Positions 34,178 to 47,107 of a stretch of DNA of 64,000 nt are shown piece by piece. Origin of the DNA: Gari tellinella (Eukaryota > Mollusca > Bivalvia > Cardiida > Psammobiidae); contig OV277866.1 of assembly GCA_922989275.2 (NCBI GenBank), forward strand, positions 72,886,328-72,950,327, read 5' to 3'. The first letter of the stretch is position 1, and every line of letters begins with the position of its first letter. Under the pieces are notes generated by a model that was not told the origin of the DNA, made no database searches, and saw nothing but the letters and a program-made list of their open reading frames with translations. The position numbers and the translations under genes were made by a program.

Positions 34178-34391
34178 TTAACCCTTAGCCCGCCAAATAA
34201 ATTGTCATCTGCTATATTTCTCGTCTGCTTCGAGTTTCAAAGTGCTTCAAAGTTGCTCAAAATTGCTAAAAATGTTGTCCGAGTGTCAAACAGCTTGGAT
34301 CCGGATGAGACGCCGAGTTACTCGGCGTCTCATCCGGATCCAAGCTGTTTGCATATGGAGCTAAAGTGGTGAGTGGCAGGCTAAGGGTTAA
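34178..34391. repeat. Family C element, TTAA ends
   Basis: TTAACCCTTAGCCCGCCA to TGGCAGGCTAAGGGTTAA; beta core about 34284-34350 around gacgccgagttactcggcgtc. Inverse orientation to 12553-12766 and almost identical. Confidence 0.88.
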
Positions 34392-34421
34392 TACCATCAA
34401 ATCATTTTAATTACTTTGTAT

Positions 34422-34627
34422 TTAACCCATTATCCCATAGCCTATTTCTAGTTTTGAAAAAAGGTGACCACTTAAAGCATGGTGAAAGTAAAGCAGAATG
34501 CTTTAAGCTATCATCTGCAAGGATAAAGTTTTTTTTCTAATAGTACACAATCATAACTTAATAAATTGGAACTATTTTCTTCTGTGGAGGAATATATTAG
34601 AGGCATATTTATGGAGTAATGGGTTAA
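34422..34627. repeat. Family A element, half of the core deleted
   Basis: TTAACCCATTATCCCATA to GGAGTAATGGGTTAA. The left core arm reaches gcagaatg and jumps to ctttaagc, so the hairpin is lost while the ends are kept. Confidence 0.8.
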
Positions 34628-34782
34628 GGTAGATGACTGCTTCAAGCAAGGTAAAAGTAAAACAGGAGCTTTCAGTTTTACTTTCACAGTACTTTAAACT
34701 GTCATCTGTCTTTTATACAACTAATTTGCCTTATTTTTAGTAGTCGTAATAGTATATACCGTACATAGACCTATATACACAC

Positions 34783-34854
34783 CTTGATAGACTCGTTGGC
34801 CTGATCAAGACGCCTCCTCAGAACCTCTGTCTCTACTTCATGGCCACAGACATC
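34783..34854 (-). CDS. Exon 7: 24-codon coiled coil
   Basis: 72 nt, phase 0 to 0; acceptor tttgtacag|GATGTC, donor ATCAAG|GTGTGT. Reads DVCGHEVETEVLRRR then LDQANESIK. Short, but splice sites, phase and heptad pattern all agree. Confidence 0.88.
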
Positions 34855-36986
34855 CTGTACAAAACAACAAACATTATATCAACATTAAAAAATAACAAGA
34901 ACTATATGAAATTTAATGTCTCGCTTGTCTCTATTTTGCCAATCAGTCCCTATATACAGACTTAACCCTTTACCTGATAGCCTATTTATAGTACTTAAGA
35001 TAGATGACTACTTAAAGCAGGTTGAAAGTAAAGCAGAATGCGCCTTAGGGCGCATTCTGCTTTACTTTCAGCCTGCTTTAAGCTATAATGTGCTATAATA
35101 TAGAAAATATTCCGTATAATACATATTCATTACTGATTAAATTGTAACTATTTTCTTCAGCGGATGAATAAATCATATCCGCTAAAAGGCGCTTCTATTG
35201 GGTAAAGGGTTAATACATTCTGTATTCCAAGTTGGGTAGGTATTGTCCTTAACCATGTCAAGAAACAAAGCTTAACCAATTAATTCATAGATATACCTAT
35301 TTTACCCCTTTCTTTCATTCCTATACTGAAGAAATGACAGTTGACTTTAAACAGTCATGAATCATGAGAAATATGTTCTATATCCTAGCCGGTGGTAGCT
35401 TAAATCATGCTAAAAGTAAAACAGAATTTGTCTTAAGGTGCATTCTGCTTTACCTTCAACCTGCTTTAAGTTGCCACATGTCTTCAAAACCAAAATCAGA
35501 CTATGGAGTAAAGGATTTAGGTAGTTTAAGGTAGTTTCTTACAATGTGTTTCAAAATGGCAAACAGTGAAGACCCTGATCAGAGGGCTCCTTCAGGAGCC
35601 CTCTGATCAGGGTCTACATTGTTTGCATAGATCACGTTTACTCTGCACATGTTAACTATCTATAAATGACAAGTAACAAACAGGGTATACACTACTGCAA
35701 ATCCCCATTATCAAACTGATATAGCATACAAGTTAACCCATTACCCCATATCACGCCTTTTTACGCCTTAAATTTATTCCTTCGCAGAAGAATATAGTTC
35801 CAATTTATACAGTCACAAATTTATTTCTGAAGATATATTTGCTATATTCTAGCAGATGGTAGCTTAAGGCAGGCTAAAAGTAAAGCAGAATGCACCTTAA
35901 GGCGCATTCTGCTTTACTTTCATCCTGCTTTAAGTGGTCACCTATCATCAAAACTAGAAACAGGCTATGAAGTAATGGGTTAACGCTGCACATGTTCCCC
36001 TTATGTAACTGTATATTTGTTGCTAAGATTCATTGACTATTGCTTTTCGACATTAATTCCGCCAGCTCCAAATCACAATGTCTTTTGCTTCTAGTTATTC
36101 CTTGCACACACTGCACATCCCCTGTTGATGCATTTGCAGTTTGAAATATGCTTAAAATGTCATGAAATATGGTCAAGTCGCGTTAAGCAATCCACTCACA
36201 TGTATACCATAACTGAAAGACTTCATAACTTCAAAGACTTATTGCCAGTTTAATTAGTTAGATCAATCATCATTATCACTTTCAAATAGATCTAATACAT
36301 GATCGTTTACAGTAAAACCCCTATTAAGACCAATAAATTGTTTAAATAGTTAAGTGTTTATGACAGTTGACTGCTTAAAGCAAGCTGTTGCCTCGCTTTT
36401 AAGCGGTCGCCTGTCTTTTATACAACCAATTAGCCTGTTTTTAGTAGTCCTAATAGAAAGGTTCAGTGTACATCATTATTCATGCTACAGAAACATCCAA
36501 TTAAATCAACTCTACTCAAAGAGAACAATTTGTCTTTTCTTTTTAAAAAACTATTTAACCCTATTTTGAAAAGACAATTTTGCAAATATCATTTTTAAAC
36601 AGTAGCAGACAACAAAGTGTTAGAGAGTCTCTCTGTGTGTTGGTCTACACGGTTTGCATAGGACTTAACCAATCACCCCATAGCCTGTTTCTTGTTTTGA
36701 AAAAGGTGACCACTTAAAGCAGGTTGAAGGCACATTCTGCTTTACTTTGAGCCTGCTTTAAGCTACCATCTACTAGAAAATATTTCTTCTGATAAAATTT
36801 TCAAAATTGTATAATTTGGAACTATTTTTGTCAGTAAAGGAATAAATTAGAGGACTAAAAAGACGTATTTATGGAGTAATGGGTTAAATACTCAGTCCCT
36901 GAAATTTTAACAATATTTATAAAGCTATGAGAGTTAAATGTCTCTAAAGAGACAACTGTCATGTAAATCATTTCTGAACCACTTAC
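34855..36986 (-). other. Intron 6
   Basis: Holds family A 34962-35213 (core about 35010-35083), A 35272-35520, a beta hairpin of family B type (about 35562-35628), A 35733-35983 (core about 35865-35936), unrecognised 35984-36300, a shortened family E (about 36310-36470), a C remnant (about 36545-36620) and A 36666-36886 with part of the core deleted. Confidence 0.75.
35733..35983. repeat. Family A hairpin element
   Basis: TTAACCCATTACCCCATA to AAGTAATGGGTTAA; long intact core around gcaccttaaggcgc. Confidence 0.87.
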
Positions 36987-37292
36987 TTGTCCATCTCTCA
37001 GCTTTTCCACAGTCTCTTGCAAATGGGTGTTCAACCGATCTGACTCCTCCATTTGTCTCTCTGTCTGCTCCAGAATCTGAGCCTTCTTCTGCAGATGCTG
37101 GTACTCTGCCTTGGGTAAAGACATTGTTGGACCCTGCATTGGTCCTAGGGTACTGGTACCCTGTTCATCATGTAAGCGGGATTGTAGTTCTGCGTTGTTA
37201 GCCTGGAGCATGATGATACGGCGCTGACAGTCTTCCAGCGTCCGTGGTAGCTTGACTCCTTCTTTCAGACTGGAACTAAGGTCTGAGGGAGC
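36987..37292 (-). CDS. Exon 6: coiled coil with short linker
   Basis: 306 nt, phase 0 to 0; acceptor tatactacag|GCTCCC, donor GGACAA|GTAAGT. Reads APSDLSSSLKEG, then two helical segments (LEDCQRRIIMLQANNAELQS and YQHLQKKAQILEQTERQMEE) separated by a Gly/Pro/Met-rich break (TLGPMQGPTM). Confidence 0.93.
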
Positions 37293-39403
37293 CTGTAGTA
37301 TAGAATACACAAGTAAAGTAAAAACCTCTCTATTACATCCACTAACAAGAAGACTAATTGATTGTATAAAAGTCAGGAGACAGCTTAAAGCAAAGTGACA
37401 GTGAAACAGAAAGCTCCTAAAGGAGCTTTCTGTTTTACTGTCACCTTGCTGTAAGGTTTTCTTTTTTCTCAGAACAACTCAATGTAGCCCCTATATTTAT
37501 AGAATGACCCATAATGAGCAATAGGAAAGTATTCCTATATTTTGACTGAGGCTGCTAAAATCAGGCTTAAAGTAAAGGGACTTAATTATGTTTTATATGT
37601 AGCCATTTTCAATAACCTTTTCCTTAAAGAGATGCCATTTGATGCCTTTTCCATGCTCTTTTAAATATTTGTTCCTGCATCTCTGATAGGTGGAAGCTTA
37701 ACCCATTACTCAATAGCTTTTTAGTTAACCTTTCTCTAAGACTAACCTTAATTCCAATTATGTGCAATTTCCAAATAATTCTGACTAAAGGTTTAATTAA
37801 TATACATGTGTGGCATTCAAATTGTATAAGACATTGCGATGTTTACTTTACTCTAAGGCAATACTAATCTTTATCCCTTTATTGTAATGACGTCATCTGC
37901 TTTAAACAACTGTTAACTGCTTTTATTATAAGGTAAATTGACTAGAAATAACATTGTAATAAGTGTCAAACAGTTTAGATTCTAATCAGATGCCATATTG
38001 TGTGGCGTCTTAACAGTTTCCAAACTGTTTGCAAATAACCATTGTACTCAGGGTATAAGACAGTGAAGGGGTTAATCCTAACAAGTGTAATTTCCACATA
38101 AATCTGACTATAGTTCGCTGACTATAAAGACAAAACCATGAATACTATTGCAAACAGTTTGGGTTGAAACACAATGCAAAGTAACTCAGCGTCTCATCAG
38201 GATTCAAACTCTTTGACACTTTAATCCTATTTTTAAAACAATTCTTTTTGTATAAATTTTAATTAGAATAATAGCAGACTGCAATAATTTGTGGCAGAAG
38301 AAAAGTCGACTTAACCCTAAGCATGCTAGCAGCAAAACAATTACAGCCTTTGCAAACAGTTTGGATCCTGATGAGATGCTGTGTAATGCGGCATCTTATC
38401 AGGATCCAAACTGTTTGCCATTCTAATCTTGTTTTGAAAAGAAGTTTTAGAAAATTCTATATTTAGAACGTATTTATATCGTTGCAGACGAAAACTTACC
38501 CTGCATACAAAGAGTTAAGAGTTCAAAGAGTTAATCCCTAATGCAAATCAGTACACATGAAACCTTTTCTCTCAACAATAACATTTACATTTCTAAAAGC
38601 CAGTTACATAAATACTTTAACCACATAAACTAACTCTTTACTCCATAGCCAGTTTCTGGTATTGAACATAGGAAACCACTTAAAGCAGGTTGAAAGTAAA
38701 GCAGAATGTGCCTTCAGGCGCATACTGCTTTACTTTCAGCCTGCTTTAAGCTATCATGTGTTATGATATAGAAAATTTCTATTATGATAAATGTTCATGA
38801 CTGTATAAATTGGAACCATTTTCTTCAGTGGAAGAATAAATAAAATAATGTGATAAAAGGCGCTTCTATGGTGGGGGGGGGGGGGGGGTGTTAACTCCTA
38901 ATAATGAGAAGATCCAGTTTGCCACTAAGTCCAGTTCAATGTTTAACTGTTAAGTGTTGATTTTTGCAAAATTACAAATACTGCAGAATTTCAGCATGCT
39001 TTAAGTAACCACCTGCCTTAAACATTGAAAACATGCTATTAGAGTAAGGGTTAACTCTTACACTGCTAAATCTTATTTCACTTGCTATTGCAAACCTGTT
39101 TGAATCAAGAGTGATCAGGTTCCATACTGATTGACATTATTTTCAATGTTACTTCAAACAAAATTCTTTCTCTATCCCGCAACTCCATTGATACGCATTT
39201 TCATAGATGTTTTATTCCTGTATACAATACAGTCGTGAATAAGTGCCATAACAAATAGTTTCTAAGATGGCAGCTTAAAGCAGACTGAATGTAAACCAGA
39301 ATGTATCGTAAGGCACATTCTTCTTTACTTTCATTCTGCTTTAACTGATTGCTTGTCTTCAAAACTAGAAAAGGCTATGGAATGAAGGGCTATTGCTACA
39401 TAC
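37293..39403 (-). other. Intron 5
   Basis: Holds a left-half family E (about 37317-37455), unrecognised 37460-37960, decayed C hairpins (about 37965-38035 and 38145-38225), C 38312-38518, A about 38637-38893 ending in a 17-G run, and a decayed A (about 39175-39388). Confidence 0.7.
38312..38518. repeat. Family C element
   Basis: TTAACCCTAAGCATGCTAG to CTGCATACAAAGAGTTAA; beta core about 38355-38420 around gatgctgtgtaatgcggcatc. Confidence 0.82.
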
Positions 39404-40315
39404 CTGTATTCCAGAGTTCTCTAACTCCTGGACTCTATATTTCAGTGTATTCTCACTTCTCTGTAGTTTACTCAGTTTATCCTTCATCACTGAGTCTGTC
39501 TCCTCGAGGTCGCGAACTTTACCATCTAACTCTACTTCCTTCAGTCTGTACACTTTCACCTGTTGCTGTGATTCACCTTCAGTCTTTATCAGAGCTTCAT
39601 TCTCTTGCCTCAACTTTATTTCAGACTCTTTCAAAGCACTAAGCTCACTTTCCATTGCATCACACTGCTGTTGTGAGTTAGCCAGCTGTCTTGATAGCGG
39701 AGAGTTCTCCGTCATTGCATGATGCAAACGTTGCTGAAGTTCAAAGTTTATCTGCTCCAGTTCAACAACTCGAGACTGAGCATTAGCACCAAAGGTTTCC
39801 AGTTCTATCACAGTATTTTGTAAGCTCTGCATTATATTCTGCTGATTCTTTGATCTTTGAGCTAGGTCAATCTCGGCATTCTCAATTTCCTTCAACCTCA
39901 ACTGGAGATACTCAGATCTCTCAGAGAAGGCTGTCTTCTCACTCTCAAGGTTCTCCACTTTCTGCTTCAAAGTCTCTTCCTTTGCCGACATTGCTTTTAT
40001 AGATGACTCGAGAGTTTGTGACTTGGTTTGAAGAATTCGTTCATCTAATTTGTACTGTTTTACAAGGTCTTTCAGCCTTCCTTCAAGGATTTCTAGATGT
40101 CGTATCTGATCTGATTTGTTTTCAAGCTCATTTTCCATTTCATCAAGACGAGCGTAGAGGGTGTTCTCGCTGGTTTCAAATACCTTGATCTGTGCCTGAA
40201 GGTTTCTCTGTGAGAGCTGAAGCTCTCGGATGAGGACATTCTGCTCATGAATGATGTTCTTGTCCTTTCTAGCAATCTCATGTAGATCTTCTCTGTCTGT
40301 TTCCAGATCAAGCAC
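39404..40315 (-). CDS. Exon 5: 304-codon coiled coil
   Basis: 912 nt, phase 0 to 0; acceptor ctatgcag|GTGCTT, donor CAG|GTATGT. Continuous heptads (VLDLETDREDLHEIARKDKN through VQELENSGIQ), rich in Glu, Gln and Lys. Second largest coiled-coil exon after exon 1. A family A element ends about 16 bp beyond the donor. Confidence 0.94.
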
Positions 40316-40940
40316 CTGCATAGATACAGAAACAGCAATTAACCCATTACCCCATAACTGTTTCTAGTATTGAAGAAAAGTAGTCACTTAAATCAGGTTA
40401 AAAGTAAAGCAGAATGTGCCTTAAGGCACATTAAGGCACATTCTGCTTTACTTTCAACTTGCTTTAAGCTACCATCTTCTTGAAAATAGAAATTATTTCT
40501 TATGGTATATATTCATAGCTGTACAAATGAGAACTATTTTCTTCAGTTTGAGAAATAAGTTAAAGGCGTTAAAAGGCATGACAAATAACGCAGGCCCTGA
40601 TCAGAGGGCTACGTTAGTATCACTCTGATCTGGATCTTCACTGTTTGCATAGGACAAGTGTACTCTTTATTGGTACACTGTTGGCAAAGTATGCATATAT
40701 GCCTGACTAGGGTTCAAAGGGTTTAAGTAAATAGAACTCTTATAAGCTCTTCTCCTGCTGAATGTTCATATATAAAACCAGCCATTATGAAAACATACCA
40801 TCTTAACAATTAATTGGCTAAAAGATTAAAGACAATGTTCACCTGAAAAGAGTGCAGACTTGTGTCAGACATATCCTATAAAGGATCAGTGCAGACCAAG
40901 ATCAGATAGCTCCTGGAGGAGCTGTCTGATCTGTAGGGGG

Positions 40941-41133
40941 CAGGGCTCCAGATTAGAGGGAGTAAACTGAACAAATCCAACATTTTCTCACTCATTTTGG
41001 CACAAAATCCTATGGTGTTACTACTCATTAGAATCGTCTCAAAGAGATGATTCTAATGAGTAGTGACACCATAGGGTTTAATGAAGAAATAAAGATTTTA
41101 GTTTTTGAAATACACCCCTTATCTGGAGCCCTG
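40941..41133. mobile_element. Family D MITE, hAT-like, with near-matching 8-bp flanks
   Basis: CAGGGCTCCAGATTAGAGGG to CCTTATCTGGAGCCCTG. Flanks gtaggggg (40933-40940) and gtagggca (41134-41141) match in 6 of 8 positions, consistent with an 8-bp hAT duplication. Core TTAGAATCGTCTCAAAGAGA. Confidence 0.82.
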
Positions 41134-41259
41134 GTAGGGCATTAAATGATTTCAAAAAATTCAATTCAATTCAATTTTGATTTTTTATAATACAATTTGC
41201 TTATTCTAATTCAGTTTTAGAGATGCAAAAAGTACATGATATCCTTTAATAACAATAAT

Positions 41260-43467
41260 CAGGGCACGACAAATCCTGTGCCCGGAGCCCGGCGGGCAAC
41301 CAAATTTTGGGCTTGGGCAACCATATTTTTTAAACTGAAGCCCGACGGGCACCCCCTAAATTCCAATTTGAGTAGCCCGGGAAATTCCTTTTTCAGAAAA
41401 CAAAATACGTTTAAAATCTAAAATTTCGATTGAGCGTAACGAATTTTGCCAACTAGATCATGGCTAATTGTCTTATTGAAGGAACAAATACCCCCGTTGA
41501 CACTTATCAGTGTTTGTATAGCAGTGCGGGTGACATAGGTCATGATAATCTCTGATTAGACCGTCCAATTAGCACTTCACGGTCAAATAAACACCGCACT
41601 TCCAGGTTGTCATGGCGGCAAATATTGTGTAGACAAGCCGCGGATACACTCGGGAACACTTCTAACTTTGTGGGCAAATGAAAGAGAAGACCGAGTTGTT
41701 GCGTGAACGTAATGTGTAAAAACATAGACTTTCACACCTAGGTTTACAACAAGCTACGAACGATACAGAAAACGCATTTTCGGTGAAAATGAAACTTACG
41801 CTAATATAATTAAATGCGGTACAAGTTTGTTTTGGCATATATAATATACTGCTGTTTTACTGTGTGATCAAAGTTGAAATGTAGAACAAGAAGCACATAT
41901 ATTTTCCATCACTCCAAAAAACGTCTGCTAACTAGTACAGTACACAACACATTTTGAATCATGACGTTGACGTTATTGACATTGAAATAAACACAAATAA
42001 ATCAAAGGGTTTATTTCCAATGGCGGGGTTCAACAAGGGGGAAATACGTCGTTAGGAAATGGAAGTATATTTTTGGAGGCGGACAATGGTTATTGGTGTG
42101 ATATCAATGTTGGGTTGAAGTTTGACCACGCCTACTGAGTGGGTTGACACATTGCGTTTGTCTAATTGGTTATCAAAACAAGTGATTGACAGTCCCGGAC
42201 AATGAGCTAAGAAAACTCAAGAGTCGGACAATTCTTTTTCCCGTAAAATGAAATACAGATGATGATTTACCATTTGAAAATTTGAAAATATCACCCCGAA
42301 TCGAAGACGTGTAAAACTGTTACAACGACACTCAATGATTTATATTAGCCATCACTCTCTCTGCGACAATTAAGCGGTCACGTGCGATAAATAAGATTAT
42401 TTCAATACGGTTGATAGTTCAGGACAAACATTTTAGGTGAATGCTTAACAGAAATTAACATTTTTCATTTTATTAATTGATTTCCGTCACAAAATCCTTT
42501 GAATAACCACGTTATGAGAGACACGCTCACGAATCGTTACAAAACGGCGGGGGGCCGTACTTTTTGCTATGACTGGTACGTGTATTTGTGAGTAAAAAAA
42601 TACATTCTCCAGCGTAGTTTTCTATTATCCATTAAGGTTAAACATATAAATTCTTCTATTGTAACATACTCTTTGTGTAAATGTATGTTAAGTTAAATTT
42701 TGCAACAAAGTATGCACGTAAAATTGATTTTCAATCAGTTTTCGCGGTAGAAATTTGGTTGTCAAAACTTTCTACTGGCTAACCAACCACACCTATTTCA
42801 TGACGTATGCAATGGTCGTCTGCACAATTTTATCGTCTACAACTATTCTGAGTTTCTCTGTTATGATTTTTATGAATTTTCTTCCAGAAAATATCAGTGT
42901 CAAACAGTTTGGATCCAGATGAGATTTCGCGCGACGCGGCGTCTCGTCTCCATCTAAACTGTTTGCAATATATAATTTATATATATGAAACCAGGGACTT
43001 TCATAATTTAAAAAATAGGATGAATAACCTTTTTTTTATTATTAAAGTAGTCTTAATGGCGTGTAAAACTGCTCAGTTTAGAACAAAAATTTACAACAAC
43101 AATGAAATTACAAGCTGTGACTTGTCTTACCAATGGTATTTGATCAAGCAAGTCAAATATTTATCAAAATGTATGAATTTACAGGTATATAAATATTAAA
43201 TTGTATAAAACTTTTGCCATTCGGCTCCAAAGCAGAACACTTTACTTTTAACCTGCTTTAAACTTTGCTACTTTAAGTGGTCACATGGCTGCAAAACTAG
43301 AAACTGGTTATGGTGAAAATTATGGGTTAATGCAGTCAGGGAATTGAAGGGTTTGTTTTACATTGATAATTTGGTACATCTTTCGTGCACAAAAATTCAG
43401 GGCAACCAGAAAATAATTCTGGTTGCCCTGAGGGCAACCATCTTTTAATAAAATTTGTCGTGCCCTG
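41260..43467. mobile_element. 2.2-kb hAT-like non-autonomous element
   Basis: Inverted ends CAGGGCACGACAAAT, flanked on both sides by CAATAAT (41253-41259, 43468-43474). Next to each end are GC-rich segments with gggcaacca-type repeats (about 41280-41380 and 43410-43440). No transposase recognised. A degenerate beta hairpin (about 42896-42968) and an alpha remnant (about 43225-43330) lie within. Confidence 0.82.
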
Positions 43468-43534
43468 CAATAATCTTCAAAACAATATGCATGAACATAA
43501 ACAGGTGAAAGTGTCCCTGATCTGAATCACTCAC

Positions 43535-43922
43535 CTGCTTTTTGAGATGTTTTTCAAGCTTCTCCAGCTCCCTGATCCTCTGTCTGAGCACATCCTCGGC
43601 TTTATCCATCATTCTTGGTGACTCGCTATAGCTGTACTCAGAACTGATATCTGACTGATCCACTAGACTGTCTGTATCTGCATTCTGTGGTGGCACGTCC
43701 ACTCGGATAGTTTCCGACTGAGCCAGGTATACTAGACCGCTGGTTTTCGGAGATGGAGGAACATCTATGTTGATAGTCTTGGAGATGTCCAAATTGAGTT
43801 CCCTAACAGGGGAGGTAAATCTGTCTTTTTCTTCTGGGCTGCTTCGTAGTGATGTTAGACTGAATATGTCTGACTGTTCTTCTGGGCCAGAGGCCTTGGA
43901 GAGTTCAGCAGTTTGTGGTAAA
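43535..43922 (-). CDS. Exon 4: Ser/Pro-rich linker then coiled coil
   Basis: 388 nt, enters phase 2, leaves phase 0. Acceptor ctattttcag|TTTACC, donor CAG|GTGAGT. The first ~100 residues are acidic and Ser/Pro-rich, with two related sequences about 30 residues apart (KTINIDVPPSP and ETIRVDVPPQN), a short internal repeat typical of a docking or disordered linker. The last ~30 residues (DVLRQRIRELEKLEKHLKKQ) return to coiled coil and run into exon 5. Its donor end lies about 70 bp from the end of the hAT-like element at 41260-43467. Confidence 0.92.
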
Positions 43923-46900
43923 CTGAAAATAGATGACAAGATGTTGTTAACTCTTCCCTCTATCAGCCGTCAGTACAAATCATCTCTTTTACGACCAATA
44001 AATTGTATTTAATAATAGGTGACTGCTTAAAACAAGGTGTAAGTAAAACAGAAAGCTCCTTGTTACCTTGCCTAAAGCTGTCAATGTCTTTTATACAATC
44101 AATTAGCCTTGGTATAACTGGTTGTAATAGAGAGGTTTTTCTTCTGTATATTAATATCATCAGTATTTCCGTTTTTATAGAGGCAGGTGACTACTTAAAG
44201 CAAGATGGAAGTAATACAGAAAGCATGTAGGAGGCGCTTCAGATCTGTTTTCATCTGCCATATTCATATTTAACACCATCAAGTTTCCTTTTGAGTGCGT
44301 TTTATCATGAGAAAGTAGATGCACCCTAGTGGTGTTAAGAGGTAAAGGCCTAAAAATGTGCTTTAGCATAAAATAATTGGTGACCCAGGGTCTTGATTAT
44401 CTTGATCCAAAATGTACATAAAGTTGTGTTTAGCAAGATAAGGGTAAATAAGAAGATTTAAAGAAAGGACATAAAGTGTAGTAATGCAGTTATGAATCAG
44501 CCTCATCCAAATCCATCAAGGGAGCAAACCTAGTCTACTTTTTATAAAACCTTGAAAAGCATTGGATTATTCCCCTTGAAAAGCACAAAATGTTTAGTCT
44601 ATCTGATGTTATTTTCCCCTGCTTTGAAAAAGCATAAATAGTTTTGATATGCAGGTAGAAGCTAAATGCACCTTAAAAGTAAAGCAAAAAGCTCCTTGAA
44701 GAGTTATTTGCTTTACTTTGGCAGTCATGTGTCATTACCTCATAAATACACCTTTTTATGACTTATTTATTCCTACTTTAAAGGGTTAAAATTATTTCAT
44801 TATATACAGCTCTGTCCATCAATTTGTTAGTCAATGCTATTCAATCAAACTTGTATTAAGCAATGACTTAAAGAAATGATACATTTGTAGTCTAAAGGAT
44901 AGGTGACAGTGTCTGCTCTCTGTATTACTTAATTCTGCAGTCACCTGTCTTTAAAGGTTTTTTTCCCATTTAGTTGGTGCTTCATACATGTTTGACCGAA
45001 CCTAAGTCTATGTACCACATTTCTTTCACAATGGTATATTTGATATCCAAAACCTTAGATGGTCAAGTCTGATTTGGAGTTTATTATCCTTTTATTATCT
45101 GGGTCATGTGGGGATAAGATCTGGGTATTATCTTATCTGAAAGACAGGAGAGACAAGTAGATTAATCCAGAATTGTGATACTATATAAGCAGCTTAACCA
45201 TTTGCTCCAGAAAAAAACATTTTTATGAAATCACTTAATTCCTCCACTGAAGAAAATAGCTCCAATTTATATAGTATGAGTACATGTGTATGTTTCAAAA
45301 GAAATATTTTCTAATTCTTGCAGATGGACTTAATTTAAGCAGGCTGAAAGAAAAGCAGAATGTGCCTTATGGCGCATTCTGGTTTACTTTCAACCTGCTT
45401 AAAGTGGTCACCTGTTTTCAAAACAAGAAACAGGCTATTGGGGAAGGGTTAACTATATTTAACAAGGTTAAATATGAGAGCAATATGACATATCATGAGT
45501 ACATGATCAGTGGAGCATTGATAATGTGGGTGAATTGAATTCCTATCATATTGAGAGTTCAGACCAGGTCAGGTATAATGTACAACCAGGCCAACATAAA
45601 TACTCCACAAATATTTTTAATGAAAAGGCTAATTTTAGATGAGCCACTTATCAAACAATTTTAAGAGTAAAAGTCTGAAGATATTCTGAATTGAAAATAG
45701 ATTTCATTTGGCTTTCAACAGACATATTAGCTGCATCAAATACCAAAATTGTCTTCACCCGTGAATACGCCTTTTTACACCTTTAATTTATTCCTCCACG
45801 GACAAATATAGTTCCACTTTATACAGCTATGATTATGCACAATCTGAAATAGTTTCCATATCATAGAAGATGGAAGTTAAAGCAGACTGAAAGTAAAACA
45901 GAGTGTGCCTTAAGTCACATTCTGCTTTACTTTCAACCTGCTTTAGGTGGTCTCAGGCTTTCAAAAGTAGAAACTGGTTATGGAGTAAAAGGTTAAGAGG
46001 TTACTATGATTCTTCAAAGAATGGTCACAAAACAAAAATGTTACTTTGTATGATGGCTAATTAGAATCAATGCAATTACTCCTACAAGTAGAGCTTTCAG
46101 CTATACTTTTACGTTCTGCTTTAAGCCTTAACTCCATAGACCGTTTCTAGTTTTTAAAACATATGTGACCACTTAAAGCAGGCTGAAAGTACAGCAGAAT
46201 GTGCCATATGGCACATTCTGCTTTACTTTCAACTTGCTTTTAGCTTCCATCTGCTAGGATATAGTAAATATTTCTTATGGTGCATTTTTATAACTATTTT
46301 CTTCAGAGGAGGAATATATTAAATGCATAAAAATGAGTATATAATGAGTAAAATGTTAATCAACCACCTGTCAGAAACAATGAAAACAAGTAGTCTAAAG
46401 GTATAGTTGCATTTTCACTGCAAATTGCTGAAGTTCTATGCTAACCCTTTACCCCATAACTTGTTTCTAGTTTTGAAAGTAGGTGACTACTTAAAGCAGG
46501 TTGAAATAAAGCAGAATGCGCCCTAAGGCGCATTCTGCTTTACTTTCAGCCTGCCTTAAGTTACCACATGCTAGAATTAAGAAAATATTCCTTCTGATAC
46601 ATATTCATGACTGTATAGATTAGAGTTATTTTCTTCTGCGGAGGATTAAACGGAATGCACTAAAAGGCGCTTCTATAAGGTACAAGGTTAAGAAATGGGT
46701 GTTTATCAGGCTGGATGAATTATAGAGCACATTTTGCTCTCCTCACATTCATTATTCAAACAATCATGGAGTCATAGAGGCGCTGGGGGAAACGATGCAT
46801 GATTTATAAGGCCCGGGCAAGGACAGCCTAGACTGAACAACTTCTAAACATGGAAGTCATTTCATTCTTACTGTGTTTAATGTATGTTATTTAGACCTTT

Positions 46901-47107
46901 TCATATTTTAACCATGACAGAATCATAGGAATGGTTCCAAGAACCTTTTTAACAATTTAACCACGACCTTAGTCATTGTGAATCCTCATAAATTAGGAAA
47001 GCCTTTTAATAGGACATTGTAAGGATGTTCTCAGATACTTATGTGGAGGAAAGGTTTACTGGATATAGTTGTTGTTGTTGTGGTTGAAGCACACAGGCTC
47101 CAAGTGG

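Larger units (their letters stand above)
27158..34782 (-). other. Intron 7 (7.6 kb)
   Basis: Holds a beta remnant (about 27305-27382), family A 27681-27928, a family E core (about 28078-28160), decayed A (about 28166-28385), beta hairpin (about 28645-28718), A 28729-28976, A with nested B (29210-29685), decayed C interrupted by the Harbinger element (about 30180-32826), a possible cryptic exon (32978-33040, see findings), family E remnant (about 33165-33305), a doubled family A (about 33617-33953), decayed C (about 33955-34145), C 34178-34391, A 34422-34627 and decayed E (34628-34760). Confidence 0.7.
40316..43534 (-). other. Intron 4
   Basis: Holds a family A (about 40340-40577) fused to a family B right part (about 40578-40722), a beta remnant (about 40880-40935), family D 40941-41133 and the 2.2-kb element 41260-43467. 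Confidence 0.75.
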
